Virus record (IMG/VR): IMGVR_UViG_3300037517_002541
Coordinates: 1-21,139 of that record
Direction: 5' to 3' (one strand)
Origin: a virus
Length of the DNA: 21,139 nt
The notes under the pieces are model-generated. The model was given only the letters and a program-made list of their open reading frames with translations, was not told the DNA's origin and did no database searches. Positions 1 through 8,498 of this stretch are shown one piece after another (positions within the stretch are counted from its first letter, which is position 1; each line of letters begins with the position of its first letter). Position numbers and translations under genes: made by a program.

Positions 1-1
1 G

Positions 2-331
2 CGATTATGGGAAACTGCCCGGCTTAGAGAAGAGGCAACGGATTCTTGGCTTTTTGCTGAATTTGCCACGGCTCTTGGAATAGGGGCTACACCGCAGCAG
101 GTAGAGGCTTGCTCTAGTAAAATGTGGGACAACCTAGGAATTCACTCTGAAGAGGCGGCTATGAGGTGGCAGGCCGAAACGGGAACCACGGATGAAACGT
201 GGAATTCATTTGCATTTAAAGAGGCAGTCAAGCAAAATGCAAGAAATTGGTTTAACGCAATCACTTCAGGCGCAGAAGCCATTTACATTACTAATCAGTA
301 TCAGCTTTTAAAGGGAAAATCTTATGGCTAA
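2..331 (+). CDS. Unknown phage protein, 5' end truncated by the window edge
   Basis: The frame is open from base 2 to the TAA at 329-331 and an in-frame methionine occurs only at 122, so the gene most likely begins before the window. At least 109 residues are visible. The stretch before 122 reads as ordinary protein (ETARLREEATDSWLFAEFA), which argues against a start at 122. The visible part is hydrophilic and rich in Ala, Glu and Trp, with no membrane segment or catalytic motif. It overlaps the next gene at 324, so it belongs to the same virion-gene operon and is probably a minor structural or assembly protein. That role rests on position only; I do not recognise the family. Confidence 0.7.
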   Translation, partial: RLWETARLREEATDSWLFAEFATALGIGATPQQVEACSSKMWDNLGIHSEEAAMRWQAETGTTDETWNSFAFKEAVKQNARNWFNAITSGAEAIYITNQYQLLKGKSYG

Positions 332-917
332 ACCTCGCGAACTTTATAATGGCCCGGCACCACAGGCGATGAGCCTAATGGGCGCTGGCATTGCTGACGC
401 TTATGCTAACGTCGGACGTATTCATGGTGAAGGATACAAGGCGATGGGAGCTGGTATTGCACAAGGGATCACCGCAGCAGCCAGTGCTTATGCAGGCTAT
501 AAACAACAACAGTCTCAGGCTAAAGCCTATGAGGGATTCTTAAATAATGAACTTGGGCAGAAGGCGCTTGGCATTAATGCAGAAACTGCTAAGGGCTACA
601 TCAAGGCAGCTAAAGACATGGGCGGCCCAGCGGCTCAAATTCAGTTTTATGAGATGGGTATTCCAAGCCTAATGAAAAGTAACCTTGGGCTTCAGGAGCA
701 GCTTAAGCTTGTTGGCGCAAGAGCTGGAGCGGAATCAGGATTAATTGACAAGCGGTTCTCTAATGAAGCTAGTCTGGCAGGAATAAACGCGCTGCTTGGA
801 AAGGGTGTTGGAGCGTCTGGTGGCACTTCAATGCCTACATACACTCCTGCTCCAACGCCTGCATTTAGTCCACAACCTCTTGATCTTAGACCCAAGTACA
901 GTTGGGAAGTAAAATAA
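324..917 (+). CDS. Putative small internal virion protein (T7 gp14-like by position and size)
   Basis: This encodes 197 aa, starting at an ATG that overlaps the preceding stop region; an AAAGGGAAAA stretch lies shortly upstream. Residues about 15-60 are strongly Ala/Gly-rich (MGAGIAQGITAAASAYAGY) and could form an amphipathic or membrane-inserting helix, followed by a Gln-rich stretch. The C-terminus is a Pro/Thr-rich low-complexity tail. Small Ala-rich proteins of about 200 aa placed before two larger virion proteins are typical of podovirus ejection genes; T7 gp14 is about 196 aa. The role is inferred from size, composition and order, because I see no diagnostic motif. The next gene starts 1 base after this stop codon. 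Confidence 0.6.
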   Translation: MAKPRELYNGPAPQAMSLMGAGIADAYANVGRIHGEGYKAMGAGIAQGITAAASAYAGYKQQQSQAKAYEGFLNNELGQKALGINAETAKGYIKAAKDMGGPAAQIQFYEMGIPSLMKSNLGLQEQLKLVGARAGAESGLIDKRFSNEASLAGINALLGKGVGASGGTSMPTYTPAPTPAFSPQPLDLRPKYSWEVK

Positions 918-918
918 T

Positions 919-2058
919 ATGGCATCAAACCTTTTAGACGATCCATACATTAAAGCTGCCTTAGCACAGAGACAGCAACAAGAGGCCATTGTTAAACAAC
1001 AGCAACAGGCTTACTATAATAGACTTGCTGATATAGATAAACGTAGGGATGATGCCATCTTGCAGGCTACTGAATCTGTTTCTAAATTGCCTGACTTTGT
1101 TAAGTCTGGTGCTGGCATTCAATGGGAGTTAAACGCGCAAAGAAAGAGAGTTGAGCGAGATGCTGAACTTGCAAAGATTGCGCTTGCCCCAGAAAGTAAA
1201 GGCGCTTCCGAGATGATTTCAATCATTAAAGGCAAGTACCCAGATGCTGAACTTTCTCCTTTTGAGAACACAGATACTTACAAGCAGGCAAATGAAAGGT
1301 TTGGCCAAATAGCAAACAAGTATCGTGTAGCTGATGTTCTTAATCAACAGCTAGAAACTCTTGGGCAAGATCTTGTTAAGATGAAAGAGGCCGAGGCAAT
1401 TGGAGATATGGAAACTGCTGCTGCCTTAAAGGAAGGGGCAAGACGGTATGCAATTACAAGCCTTACTCAAAATCTTTCAAATGCTGTAAATCCTAACGCG
1501 CAACAAAGGGATGAGTTTATCCGTCAAGCAGAGTCGCTTATCGATCCTGCGTTGATTGCATCACAGGGTGGAAGCATGCGTCAGATATTGGGCACAACAA
1601 TATCAAAGCTAACTAGTTCAAGTTCTGGAGAGAAGCAAAGGAATCAGGCTATATCTGATCTCACAAGCACACTTGTAAGTTCTGTTGGCTCAAACCCAGA
1701 GGCTTGGTATCAAACTGCACAAAAGGCTAACAAAGATTACATGACGGCCAAAGAAAAAGAACTACGCGAACAGGTAGTTAAGAAGATTGGCATTCATCAT
1801 GCGGAATTAATGGGGGCAACAAGACCGATTGCTAACGATCCACTTTCTCAATACATGGCCAAAATTGCGCAAACTCCTAAATCAGGGTTTGGTCAAAACA
1901 CTGGATCATTTACTCTTTCCACTGGTGCAGGATCGACAGTCCCGATGCAGTCTGGCACTATGCAAGCTGGAGCCATTCAGCCCGGAACAGTGTCTGGTGG
2001 CACAATGGCACCAACATCTCGTCCTCGCACTAAGTTCACAGTTCTTCTCCCTCAATAA
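919..2058 (+). CDS. Putative internal virion / structural protein, coiled-coil rich
   Basis: This encodes 379 aa. The N-terminal 35 residues are very rich in Gln (QRQQQEAIVKQQQQAYYNR) and much of residues 1-300 is charged and helical, consistent with a long coiled coil. The last 60 residues change to a Gly/Ser/Thr/Pro-rich tail with short repeats of the type MQSGTMQAGAIQPGTVSGGT. No enzymatic motif is visible. It lies between the Ala-rich 197-aa protein and the 1561-aa protein, 2 bases before the latter, which corresponds to the gp15 position in T7-like ejectosomes. It is shorter than T7 gp15 (about 747 aa), so the equivalence is positional only. A tail or scaffolding role is also possible. 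Confidence 0.6.
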   Translation: MASNLLDDPYIKAALAQRQQQEAIVKQQQQAYYNRLADIDKRRDDAILQATESVSKLPDFVKSGAGIQWELNAQRKRVERDAELAKIALAPESKGASEMISIIKGKYPDAELSPFENTDTYKQANERFGQIANKYRVADVLNQQLETLGQDLVKMKEAEAIGDMETAAALKEGARRYAITSLTQNLSNAVNPNAQQRDEFIRQAESLIDPALIASQGGSMRQILGTTISKLTSSSSGEKQRNQAISDLTSTLVSSVGSNPEAWYQTAQKANKDYMTAKEKELREQVVKKIGIHHAELMGATRPIANDPLSQYMAKIAQTPKSGFGQNTGSFTLSTGAGSTVPMQSGTMQAGAIQPGTVSGGTMAPTSRPRTKFTVLLPQ

Positions 2059-2060
2059 AG

Positions 2061-5000
2061 ATGCCTCAAGACCCTTCTCAGCCTCAAGTAGCCTCTGGAT
2101 ACTACCCTGCTGACGGGGGTTATTCTGCTCCAGAACAGTACGCTTCCGTATCAAACCAGAAGATTATCCCTGCTGGATCTATCATTACGCTTCCGTATCA
2201 CAACGGAAAAGACGGCAAGCCAATTCAGATTAGACTAGAGCAAGACGCCCTTGAAGATGATCTTCAGGCTGACCTTGACGCTCAGTTTCCAAAGACTGCC
2301 CAGAACATTGGGCTAGAGATGTTGAATGGGTTGACGCCTGTAAGTCAGGAAGACTTTGATTTTGCACTTAAAGTTTCTGAGGACATGCAGAAGGCAAGAG
2401 CATACAGGGACAAGGGTGATAACGGGACGATGGCAAAGCTTTCGGATGTTTTGCCTGAAGCAATTAAGGGACTATACGAGGGAGCATTGGCACTTGGGCA
2501 GTCTGGCGTGATGGCCATCAACACTGGATACACACCAAGGCAACAGATCAATGCTGTAGGATCTATTATTGAAGGAGGGATTCGCGGAACTGAGCTTTTG
2601 GCGGACACAGGCAAAATGTTGTTTAACTTGTCCACGGGTGACAAGTACGGTGCTTATGTTGCATTGAAAGAGATGCAGGCTCAGGAAGAGATCTACAAAC
2701 GAGGTGGCGGAACCCTGCCGCTCGATCCTGAAGCTGCTGCTCAAGCAAACAAGATCAAGAATGTACTAGATGTCACAGTACTGATGCCGGGGCTTGGCAA
2801 GTTACTTGGCAATATAGGCAAAGAAGCTGCCGTTCAAACTGTTAAGGATATTGCAGAGCAAAGCACTGTTGGATTAGTTCGCAGGGCAGTATCTTCTGTT
2901 GCAGATAAAGTTGGCTCAACTGGCGCAGAACTGCTAGGCAGTTCAACGGTTGGCACCGCTGGCAAGATTGGCGCAGGTGTTATTGGTACAGCCGCAGCTT
3001 ATGAAGCTGATAGTCCATTACTTGGGGCGGCAGTTGGACTTGGACTTGTAAAGGCACCAGCACTAGCTAAGGCAGGTATGTCCACGTTAAAGTGGGCAGG
3101 CAAGATTGTTGGCGCGGATGCAGCGAGTGAAGTGATTGCTCAAGGTCTAAAGGAAGCCGCTGAAGCTGGAACGAAAGAATCCACACTTAGAGCGGTTGCC
3201 AAGGTATTGCCGTCAGATCACGCAATGCGTGCCTTCGGTCAGATTGCAGACTCAAGTATTAATGGTGCTCTTATCGGGGCTAGCATATCTGGTGTGCAAG
3301 CAGCCGCAGATCCGTTTAACACTGGCTTAGACATTGCAGAGCAAGCCCTAGTAGGCGGAGTTGCCGGGGCCGCAGTTGGCGGATTAATAGGCACAGTCCC
3401 AGCAGCAATTGAATACAGCCCAGCAGGACGCAACCGTGCGTTTGTGCGTGAGATGGCGAAGGATATTGCTGGTCGCCCCGAGAACCGCAGCTTTGTTGTT
3501 GGTGATACAGAAGTCACTGTTCCTGATGTTCAGAACAGAATTAACCTTCTCAACAAAGAAGGCATGTCCACAACGGACAAGGCTCGCATCTTTGCAATCC
3601 TTAAAAGCGCAGAGTTCTCTGGCAATGACGTTGGGTTCATTAATGACTCTACTGCACTTCCTGAATCGTTAGGGGGCGCGGGTGAAGCGATGGGCAAGGG
3701 AGTGCGGATCACTCCGGGGTATGACGGTAAACGCTCAACCATCTTAATCAACGTCGATCAGATTAACCCAGCAAGTGCAGTCGAGGAAGTCACTCATGCG
3801 TTTGTTGGCCGTGAAGCTGGCAAGAAGATCATCTCTGACTTGATTGTAGATCGCGGAGGGTTGTCTGCTGCACTTGATCCGCTTATTCAGCTTGGTCAGC
3901 GATATTATGATACTCAGGTGCAGAGCAATCCGCAGGCTGCTGCTCGATTTGGCAGGGAACTTGCCATTGCTAAGGACGTTAATCTTCCACCAGAAGTACG
4001 GCAACAAGCAGCAATCACACTAGCTGAAGAATGGGCAGCAAACGGAGTTGGTGAATACCTTAAGAATGAAGATCCAACTGTCTTGCAGGTTGGCCGAGGC
4101 AATCAGAACTTTATTGGAGACATCATCCGCAAGGGACTGTTTGAGATCAACTCTGGCCTTAATCTTCAGCCTTCAGCTCCAACTCGCGACCCGATTACTG
4201 GCTTCTACTACAAAGATGGCAAGTTAATCAATGACCCTGTTCTTTCTGGTATTGCCCAGAAGATGAAGAATGCCATCCTTTACTTTGATAAAGGTGATGG
4301 ACGCTACTTCCCAGTTGATCGACCCGGCGCACCAATCAAGCAAAGGGCACGGAAGCCGTCTCCAGCAGAAGAGGCTGGCATACAGATCAACGATAAGCTG
4401 CCTGATGGCACGCAGGTAACTGGCACTCGCCCAGAACCTCGGTACGAAGATACCCATGCAGTAGATCAGAAGAGTGGCGCGAAGGCTGGAGAAGAAACAA
4501 CCAAGACTGGAGTAAAGCCAAGAGGCAAGGCTAAGACAGAACTAGGCAAGGATGACTATCACAACATGGTCTTCCAACAGTTTGCCAAAATTACTGGCGA
4601 AAAGGTTTTCGATCCAGAGATGAGTGGCCTTGGTGTTTACTTTGGACAAACAACTGGCATAAAGCCCGGCACTCCGATTGTTTATAGCAAGTACTTGGAC
4701 AATCAGCAGCTTGAAGGCTTGTTTGGCATTCAGACACACCAAGGGAAGCCGTTGATTGCGCCAGAGAACAGAGATGCTGTTGCTCGTTTTAATCAAGCCG
4801 CAAAAGACGGAAGTTTGATTGTCGTAGATTACGACAAGAACATTGGAAAAGAGACAAGTGGTCGAAGCTACGCAGTTAGTGGACAACAAGTCCTTTTGCC
4901 ACTTGGCATTCAACAAACCCCAAAGGGTGGCCCGATTGCCGGGGTGTTCAACCTCAGTCTTCTGAACGATGTCATCAACTATCAAAGGCTTCTTCCCGGA

Positions 5001-6746
5001 ATGGAGAAGATTGATGGTGCGCTGGCTCAGTTTGGTATCAACACGCTTAAAGACCTTGTTCCAATCGTAAAGACTCACATCGAGAACTATTCAGCAGCAG
5101 GGGCGCTTCCGGGTGTAGATGCACTTAGAGCAGCGTTTCCACAGGCAAGCAAGGAAAGCGCAACAATCCTTCGTGACCTACTGCATTTGTCTGCTGGCAT
5201 TGAGCCAAGGAAGGCATTTCCTTCTGAGAAGAGAGTCAACGAACCATTCATGGGTTCTGTTGCTGAACTGCCAAAGCAGCAGGTAACGGCATATAACGTC
5301 AAGGGTGAAGCTCGGCAGGCTGCGATGGCTCGCGAGAGGAGTGTATCGAACGACATTCGACTCGATGGTATCCGTAACGTACAGCTTTACGCTGATCCTA
5401 ATGGAATGCCAGTCAACGTGAATGTTGACCTTGCAAGGTTTGTCCCAAATCAAAGATCTAACTTCAGCCCATCAACCTCCATATCCGAGACACTCGGAGA
5501 CAAGACGGTTGTTACTGATCCTGAAACGGGGCGCAGAGCATTTATCCAGCCTAATGGTAAAACAAAGGTATACGGCAAAGATGGATCTTTGACTGGAATC
5601 TATGAAGACTTTAGCCAAGCTCAAACAAAGCTCAACCAAGCTGACATTAGATTCTCACCAAGAAGTCCTGCTGCAATTGCTCGTCGAGCTGAAGAAGCTA
5701 AGGCAATGCGTGCCCGTATCGAGGAGGAAGCTCCCACCAGAATAATGACTGAGTGGCTTGCTGCTGCTGGTCAGGCAAAACAAAAAGAAACGCCTTCACC
5801 TACAGCCGAACCACAGCGTGCAAAGGGCAAGGTTAAGCCGTCCATTGTAGAGCAGGCAGCAGTGCAGGCTCAGAGTGATTTGCTTCGCAAGATGGAAGCT
5901 ACCACTGGGTATTCTCAGCTATCGAAGGGACAAAGAGAACAGTTCCTTAAGGATGCATCAGAAGCTAGAAACGGCATTGCTCAGAAGGCACTTGAAAAGA
6001 TTGCTGCTCAACAACAGGCAAAGAGGCAATCCATGCAACAAGAGGCAGCAGCATTTAAGGCAGATGCTGAAAGCTATCTTGCAAAGCGAGATGTTCCATT
6101 CTTGGACGTTCAGGAAACGCGAGACATCCTCCGCAAGAAGCCAAACAAGCGAGCACAAGTCGCCCCTGTTGAACTTGAGGCCATAGCAAGGCTTGAAGTT
6201 GCTCCTTCTTTTGTACGTAGAGATCTTGGCCCAACGCCTAAACCTACTGCTCCCGGCACATATGCTGGCTTTGAAGCTTTAAGTGCTGTTGGTCTTCCAA
6301 GGGAAGCTGCGCCAGTAAGGCAAGTGATCTCTCCACGGGTTGTCAACTTGCTTGGGACTAACCCAACAAAGGCGATGGCGCGTATCTTGGGAGAACTTGC
6401 AAAGCAAGCCGCTGATAGGCCCGATTTGCTTAGAACCAAGCCCACTGAGTCAATGGCAAGAATCCTTGCAGAGCTTGCAAAGAAATCTGCTGAGATGCCA
6501 AAACGTGAGCCAGTCAGAGTTGATGTAACTACATCTATACCAGAACCTGCTATAGATATTGTCACTCCAATTGATGAACCTCGGTTACCATCGAACATGA
6601 TCGTGACCCGTACTCCAAAGGGCAACTTCCAGCTTTACGTCGTGACAACGGCTGGCAAGCTGTCTGCCGAAGGACTGTACAACAACTATCGTGACACCCT
6701 GCAAAGGGCTCAAACCAAATACCAAAAGAAATATGCCGCTCGTTAA
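2061..6746 (+). CDS. Giant virion protein (1561 aa), probable ejected internal protein with a degenerate zincin-like segment
   Basis: This is the largest gene in the window, starting 2 bases after the previous stop. Two glycine-zipper or Ala-rich hydrophobic stretches (about residues 290-340 and 400-450, including VGGVAGAAVGGLIG) could contact membrane. Around residues 574-660 there is AVEEVTHAFVG followed by LAEEWAANGVGEYL. This resembles zinc peptidase segments (HExxH plus a distal Glu) seen in large phage polyvalent proteins, but the first His is replaced by Glu (E575-E576-V-T-H579). A basic, Pro-rich region (700-800) precedes a second globular region (about 830-1080). FSP tripeptides occur near residues 1134 and 1198. 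The C-terminus is helical and Ala/Gln-rich with a duplicated 26-residue unit. Length and position fit a T7 gp16-like ejection protein; no lytic transglycosylase motif is evident. Confidence is high that it is a gene, low for mechanism. Confidence 0.8.
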   Translation: MPQDPSQPQVASGYYPADGGYSAPEQYASVSNQKIIPAGSIITLPYHNGKDGKPIQIRLEQDALEDDLQADLDAQFPKTAQNIGLEMLNGLTPVSQEDFDFALKVSEDMQKARAYRDKGDNGTMAKLSDVLPEAIKGLYEGALALGQSGVMAINTGYTPRQQINAVGSIIEGGIRGTELLADTGKMLFNLSTGDKYGAYVALKEMQAQEEIYKRGGGTLPLDPEAAAQANKIKNVLDVTVLMPGLGKLLGNIGKEAAVQTVKDIAEQSTVGLVRRAVSSVADKVGSTGAELLGSSTVGTAGKIGAGVIGTAAAYEADSPLLGAAVGLGLVKAPALAKAGMSTLKWAGKIVGADAASEVIAQGLKEAAEAGTKESTLRAVAKVLPSDHAMRAFGQIADSSINGALIGASISGVQAAADPFNTGLDIAEQALVGGVAGAAVGGLIGTVPAAIEYSPAGRNRAFVREMAKDIAGRPENRSFVVGDTEVTVPDVQNRINLLNKEGMSTTDKARIFAILKSAEFSGNDVGFINDSTALPESLGGAGEAMGKGVRITPGYDGKRSTILINVDQINPASAVEEVTHAFVGREAGKKIISDLIVDRGGLSAALDPLIQLGQRYYDTQVQSNPQAAARFGRELAIAKDVNLPPEVRQQAAITLAEEWAANGVGEYLKNEDPTVLQVGRGNQNFIGDIIRKGLFEINSGLNLQPSAPTRDPITGFYYKDGKLINDPVLSGIAQKMKNAILYFDKGDGRYFPVDRPGAPIKQRARKPSPAEEAGIQINDKLPDGTQVTGTRPEPRYEDTHAVDQKSGAKAGEETTKTGVKPRGKAKTELGKDDYHNMVFQQFAKITGEKVFDPEMSGLGVYFGQTTGIKPGTPIVYSKYLDNQQLEGLFGIQTHQGKPLIAPENRDAVARFNQAAKDGSLIVVDYDKNIGKETSGRSYAVSGQQVLLPLGIQQTPKGGPIAGVFNLSLLNDVINYQRLLPGMEKIDGALAQFGINTLKDLVPIVKTHIENYSAAGALPGVDALRAAFPQASKESATILRDLLHLSAGIEPRKAFPSEKRVNEPFMGSVAELPKQQVTAYNVKGEARQAAMARERSVSNDIRLDGIRNVQLYADPNGMPVNVNVDLARFVPNQRSNFSPSTSISETLGDKTVVTDPETGRRAFIQPNGKTKVYGKDGSLTGIYEDFSQAQTKLNQADIRFSPRSPAAIARRAEEAKAMRARIEEEAPTRIMTEWLAAAGQAKQKETPSPTAEPQRAKGKVKPSIVEQAAVQAQSDLLRKMEATTGYSQLSKGQREQFLKDASEARNGIAQKALEKIAAQQQAKRQSMQQEAAAFKADAESYLAKRDVPFLDVQETRDILRKKPNKRAQVAPVELEAIARLEVAPSFVRRDLGPTPKPTAPGTYAGFEALSAVGLPREAAPVRQVISPRVVNLLGTNPTKAMARILGELAKQAADRPDLLRTKPTESMARILAELAKKSAEMPKREPVRVDVTTSIPEPAIDIVTPIDEPRLPSNMIVTRTPKGNFQLYVVTTAGKLSAEGLYNNYRDTLQRAQTKYQKKYAAR
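6348..6503 (+). repeat. Tandem 26-residue duplication inside the giant virion protein
   Basis: Residues 1430-1455 and 1456-1481 align without gaps. LLGTNPTKAMARILGELAKQ is matched by LLRTKPTESMARILAELAKK, 26 residues (78 bases) later. The DNA copies have diverged more than the protein, so this is an old duplication kept under coding constraint. The unit is helical (MARILxELAKx). Confidence 0.85.
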
Positions 6747-6891
6747 ATCTCCATCCGATAAAGCCTTCACCGAGAACCTTCGCCGCGAGCTGGGAGCTGG
6801 GAAGCCAACCAAACAGGCACTTGCCATTGCGTACTCTGTACAGAAGGAAGCTGCAAAGAAGCAGCACGCAAAACCAGCAAAACGCAGATAA
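6733..6891 (+). CDS. Small basic phage protein with GKPxKQAxAIAYS motif
   Basis: This encodes 52 aa, starting at the ATG at 6733, which overlaps the last 14 bases of the giant virion gene. An in-frame start further upstream would only add residues inside that gene. The sequence MPLVKSPSDKAFTENLRREL, then GAGKPTKQALAIAYS and a Lys/Arg-rich end, matches a very common small phage protein pattern (K.(A/F)..N...E...GKP.KQA.AIA). I know this pattern from many phage genomes, with no established function. The protein is strongly basic at its C-terminus, so nucleic acid binding or packaging into the virion is plausible but unproven. It closes the virion module. Confidence 0.8.
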   Translation: MPLVKSPSDKAFTENLRRELGAGKPTKQALAIAYSVQKEAAKKQHAKPAKRR

Positions 6892-6940
6892 GTAAGAAAA
6901 AAGTCTTGCGCGTCCTTTTGTTGCGGCTAGGTTTGCTCCA

Positions 6941-6959
6941 CATCTTCATGGTGAGGATG
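6941..6959 (+). promoter_or_regulatory. Hairpin in the 5' leader of the ssDNA-binding-like gene
   Basis: CATCTTC and GAGGATG can pair over 7 bp (one G-U) around the loop ATGGT, 19 bases before the ATG at 6979. It is followed by TAAACTAG, not a T-run, so it is not an intrinsic terminator. The 87 bases between 6892 and 6978 hold nothing else I can assign; TTGCGC (6906-6911) and TAGGTT (6928-6933), 16 apart, are a weak promoter candidate. A translational operator for autoregulation by the downstream protein is possible but speculative. Confidence 0.35.
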
Positions 6960-6978
6960 TAAACTAGAAAACAACAAA

Positions 6979-7614
6979 ATGACTCAAATCAAAGACTTAG
7001 AACAATTAGCGCCAAACACCGCAATCGCGGAAATGGTACTCGGGGTAAAAGCTGTTTACCCTCCTAAAAGCCCAAAGGCACCTTACAACTTGGTGGTGTT
7101 CGACTCCACGGGTGAATCCCGTCTTGCCGCATGGAGTGATGTTGACCTCTCCGATTACAAGGGTGGCCGGATTACGGTGCGTTCAACCGCTACCAAGAAA
7201 GGTCTTGATGGCCTGAATGTAGTGTACAGCGAGTACAACAAGCGCAACGAACTCAAACTTGGCAAAGCTGGTCAGATCTTCAATGATGCTGAGTTGCAGT
7301 TGCAAGGTGGAAGCACGGGGCCAAATCCTGCTGTAACCAGCAAGAGTCCCATTGTGGCCCCCTCTGCTGCCAGCCCAAAGGCGTTCATCTTCCAAAATGC
7401 TCAACTCATGGTTGAGGCCATTAATGCTGCACAGTGGGTTGCAAAGCAAGTTGAGGCTCTTAGCCCGGAGCATGTTCAGGCTATTGCCACTTCACTGTAC
7501 ATCAGCGCCGAACGCGCAGGCATGGCAAGGCAGTTCCCGCAGTCCGAGAAGAAGGCTGAGACAAAGGTTGCTGCACCAGCAAAGAAGGACGACGAAGATG
7601 ATCTTGGATGGTAA
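6979..7614 (+). CDS. Putative single-stranded DNA-binding protein (OB-fold, acidic C-terminal tail)
   Basis: This encodes 211 aa. Residues about 15-100 alternate short beta-like stretches (YNLVVFDSTGESRLAAWSDV, ITVRSTATKKG, LNVVYSEYN) in the way of an OB-fold. A flexible Pro/Ser/Ala linker follows, then a helical segment (about 135-185), and the protein ends in KKDDEDDLGW. An acidic tail ending in an aromatic residue is the hallmark of SSB-type proteins, where it recruits partners such as helicase, polymerase and nucleases. The gene opens the replication module, just before the HTH and resolvase genes, which supports the role. It starts at an ATG behind an A-rich leader (TAAACTAGAAAACAACAAA) with no Shine-Dalgarno. 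It is not a classical bacterial SSB sequence, and the OB assignment is by pattern. It could also serve as an annealing partner for the RecE-like nuclease downstream. Confidence 0.6.
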   Translation: MTQIKDLEQLAPNTAIAEMVLGVKAVYPPKSPKAPYNLVVFDSTGESRLAAWSDVDLSDYKGGRITVRSTATKKGLDGLNVVYSEYNKRNELKLGKAGQIFNDAELQLQGGSTGPNPAVTSKSPIVAPSAASPKAFIFQNAQLMVEAINAAQWVAKQVEALSPEHVQAIATSLYISAERAGMARQFPQSEKKAETKVAAPAKKDDEDDLGW

Positions 7615-7615
7615 T

Positions 7616-7810
7616 ATGGAACGACTCATCAAAACCAAAGAGGTAGCCTTGCAGCTAGGGCTAGAAACAAACACCGTCCTCCGATTGGCGCGTGAAAACA
7701 AAATCCCACACTTTCGGTACGGCCCTCGTACTGTAAGGTTTAAGGCAAGCGATATTCACAAGTATCAAGCCAATGCCAAAAAAGATCAACAGCCGAGCGA
7801 AGGGGTGTAG
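7616..7810 (+). CDS. Small helix-turn-helix protein (excisionase / MerR-like HTH fold)
   Basis: This encodes 64 aa. The ATG at 7616 is 1 base after the previous stop. An in-frame start further upstream would lie inside the upstream gene and is unlikely. The pattern LIKTKEVALQLGLETNTVLR, LARENKIPHFRYGPRTVRF, then KASDIHKY is that of the winged HTH domain of excisionases and DNA-binding helix-turn-helix family 17: a recognition helix followed by a G-P-R-T-V-R-F wing and a DI/DL helix. Such proteins bind DNA as small regulators or as excisionases. No integrase gene lies in the window, so a transcriptional or replication-accessory role is as likely as excision. It overlaps the next gene by 38 bases, which couples their translation. 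Confidence 0.75.
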   Translation: MERLIKTKEVALQLGLETNTVLRLARENKIPHFRYGPRTVRFKASDIHKYQANAKKDQQPSEGV

Positions 7811-8132
7811 GGGCGAACGACTGTGGCGTGATGTCCTCCGCGAGGAGGGCTTCACTGCCCGTCGAGGCCAACAGTTCTCAGGTGGCACAGAGTCACCTGA
7901 TGTAATCTGCGATGAGCTTAAGTCCCTTCACATGGAGGTTAAGTTTGTCGAGCGGCTCAACCTTGAGCAGGCTTGTGAACAGGCTGACCGGGATCGCGGC
8001 GTTAAGCCGTACATCATTGCCCACAAGAAAAGCCGTAGCGGCTGGAAGGTAACGATGGATGCATCACTCTTTTTTGCACTCCTCCGTGATGGCATGGATG
8101 TTTTGAGAAATGAGTGGATGTCTGAGCTGTAA
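7773..8132 (+). CDS. Holliday junction resolvase-like PD-(D/E)XK nuclease
   Basis: This encodes 119 aa. It carries the signature of Hjc-type and phage resolvases: KGCRGERLWRDVLREEGF with an early catalytic-type Glu at 15, RRGQQFSGG, SPDV with Asp43, then MEVKFVERLNL with Glu55-x-Lys57, and a final IIAHKKSRSGWKVTM strand. These correspond to the E...D...ExK active site of the PD-(D/E)XK superfamily. The expected activity is metal-dependent cleavage of four-way or branched DNA during recombination, repair or before packaging. The gene starts inside the upstream HTH gene and lies in the replication operon. Length is normal for the family and all key residues are present. Confidence 0.85.
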   Translation: MPKKINSRAKGCRGERLWRDVLREEGFTARRGQQFSGGTESPDVICDELKSLHMEVKFVERLNLEQACEQADRDRGVKPYIIAHKKSRSGWKVTMDASLFFALLRDGMDVLRNEWMSEL

Positions 8133-8152
8133 GATTGCACAGTTTAGCTGGG

Positions 8153-8172
8153 GTGCGACAGCGGCAACGCAC
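8153..8172 (+). promoter_or_regulatory. Short hairpin in the intergenic leader before 8193
   Basis: GTGCG (8153-8157) and CGCAC (8168-8172) can pair around a 10-base loop. The 60-base gap between the resolvase stop and the next ATG also contains TTGCACAG and an A-rich leader (TTTAACAAAGAAAAAACA) directly before the start. It is a weak element and no promoter can be assigned with confidence. Confidence 0.25.
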
Positions 8173-8192
8173 ACTTTAACAAAGAAAAAACA

Positions 8193-8498
8193 ATGAAAAA
8201 ACAAAGACACTTAGTAGAAATCGGGGAGGACGTTGCCAGTGCGGTACTGATTACCCGGCACCAAGATGGTAAAATCGGGCTTGCTACTCCAAAGGGAGAT
8301 GTAGGCGTTATGGAGATCATGGCACTCACCTACGGCGTGTTTGTCAGTGTGCTACAGGGCGGCGAGCAGCAGGGCATCAAGGAGTTGAGCCTTATTCGGG
8401 ACGCTATCAAATTTATGTCACTTGAGGAAGTCCGCGAGAAGTTGGTTGAGATTACCATACTCGTTAAGGCAGACATGGAGGGCGCATCCAATGATTAA
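8193..8498 (+). CDS. Hypothetical phage protein (101 aa)
   Basis: This encodes 101 aa, starting MKKQRHLVEIGEDVASAVLI behind an A-rich leader with no Shine-Dalgarno. The predicted make-up is an N-terminal beta-rich segment (DVASAVLITRHQDGKIGLAT) followed by helices ending in an acidic tail. No catalytic residues, cysteines or membrane segment are obvious and I do not recognise the family. The stop overlaps the next start by 8 bases (8491-8498), so it is translationally coupled to the candidate helicase loader. A replication-accessory role is possible from context only. Confidence 0.7.
   Translation: MKKQRHLVEIGEDVASAVLITRHQDGKIGLATPKGDVGVMEIMALTYGVFVSVLQGGEQQGIKELSLIRDAIKFMSLEEVREKLVEITILVKADMEGASND

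Noticed and set aside
4542-5078. Minus-strand frame of 178 codons
   Set aside because: It lies wholly inside the giant virion gene, has no leader signal or recognisable domain, and is explained as the antisense shadow of that gene.
6110-6625. Minus-strand frame of 171 codons
   Set aside because: Antisense shadow of the giant virion gene; Ser/Ala/Gly/Pro-rich composition, typical of reverse reading of this codon pattern.
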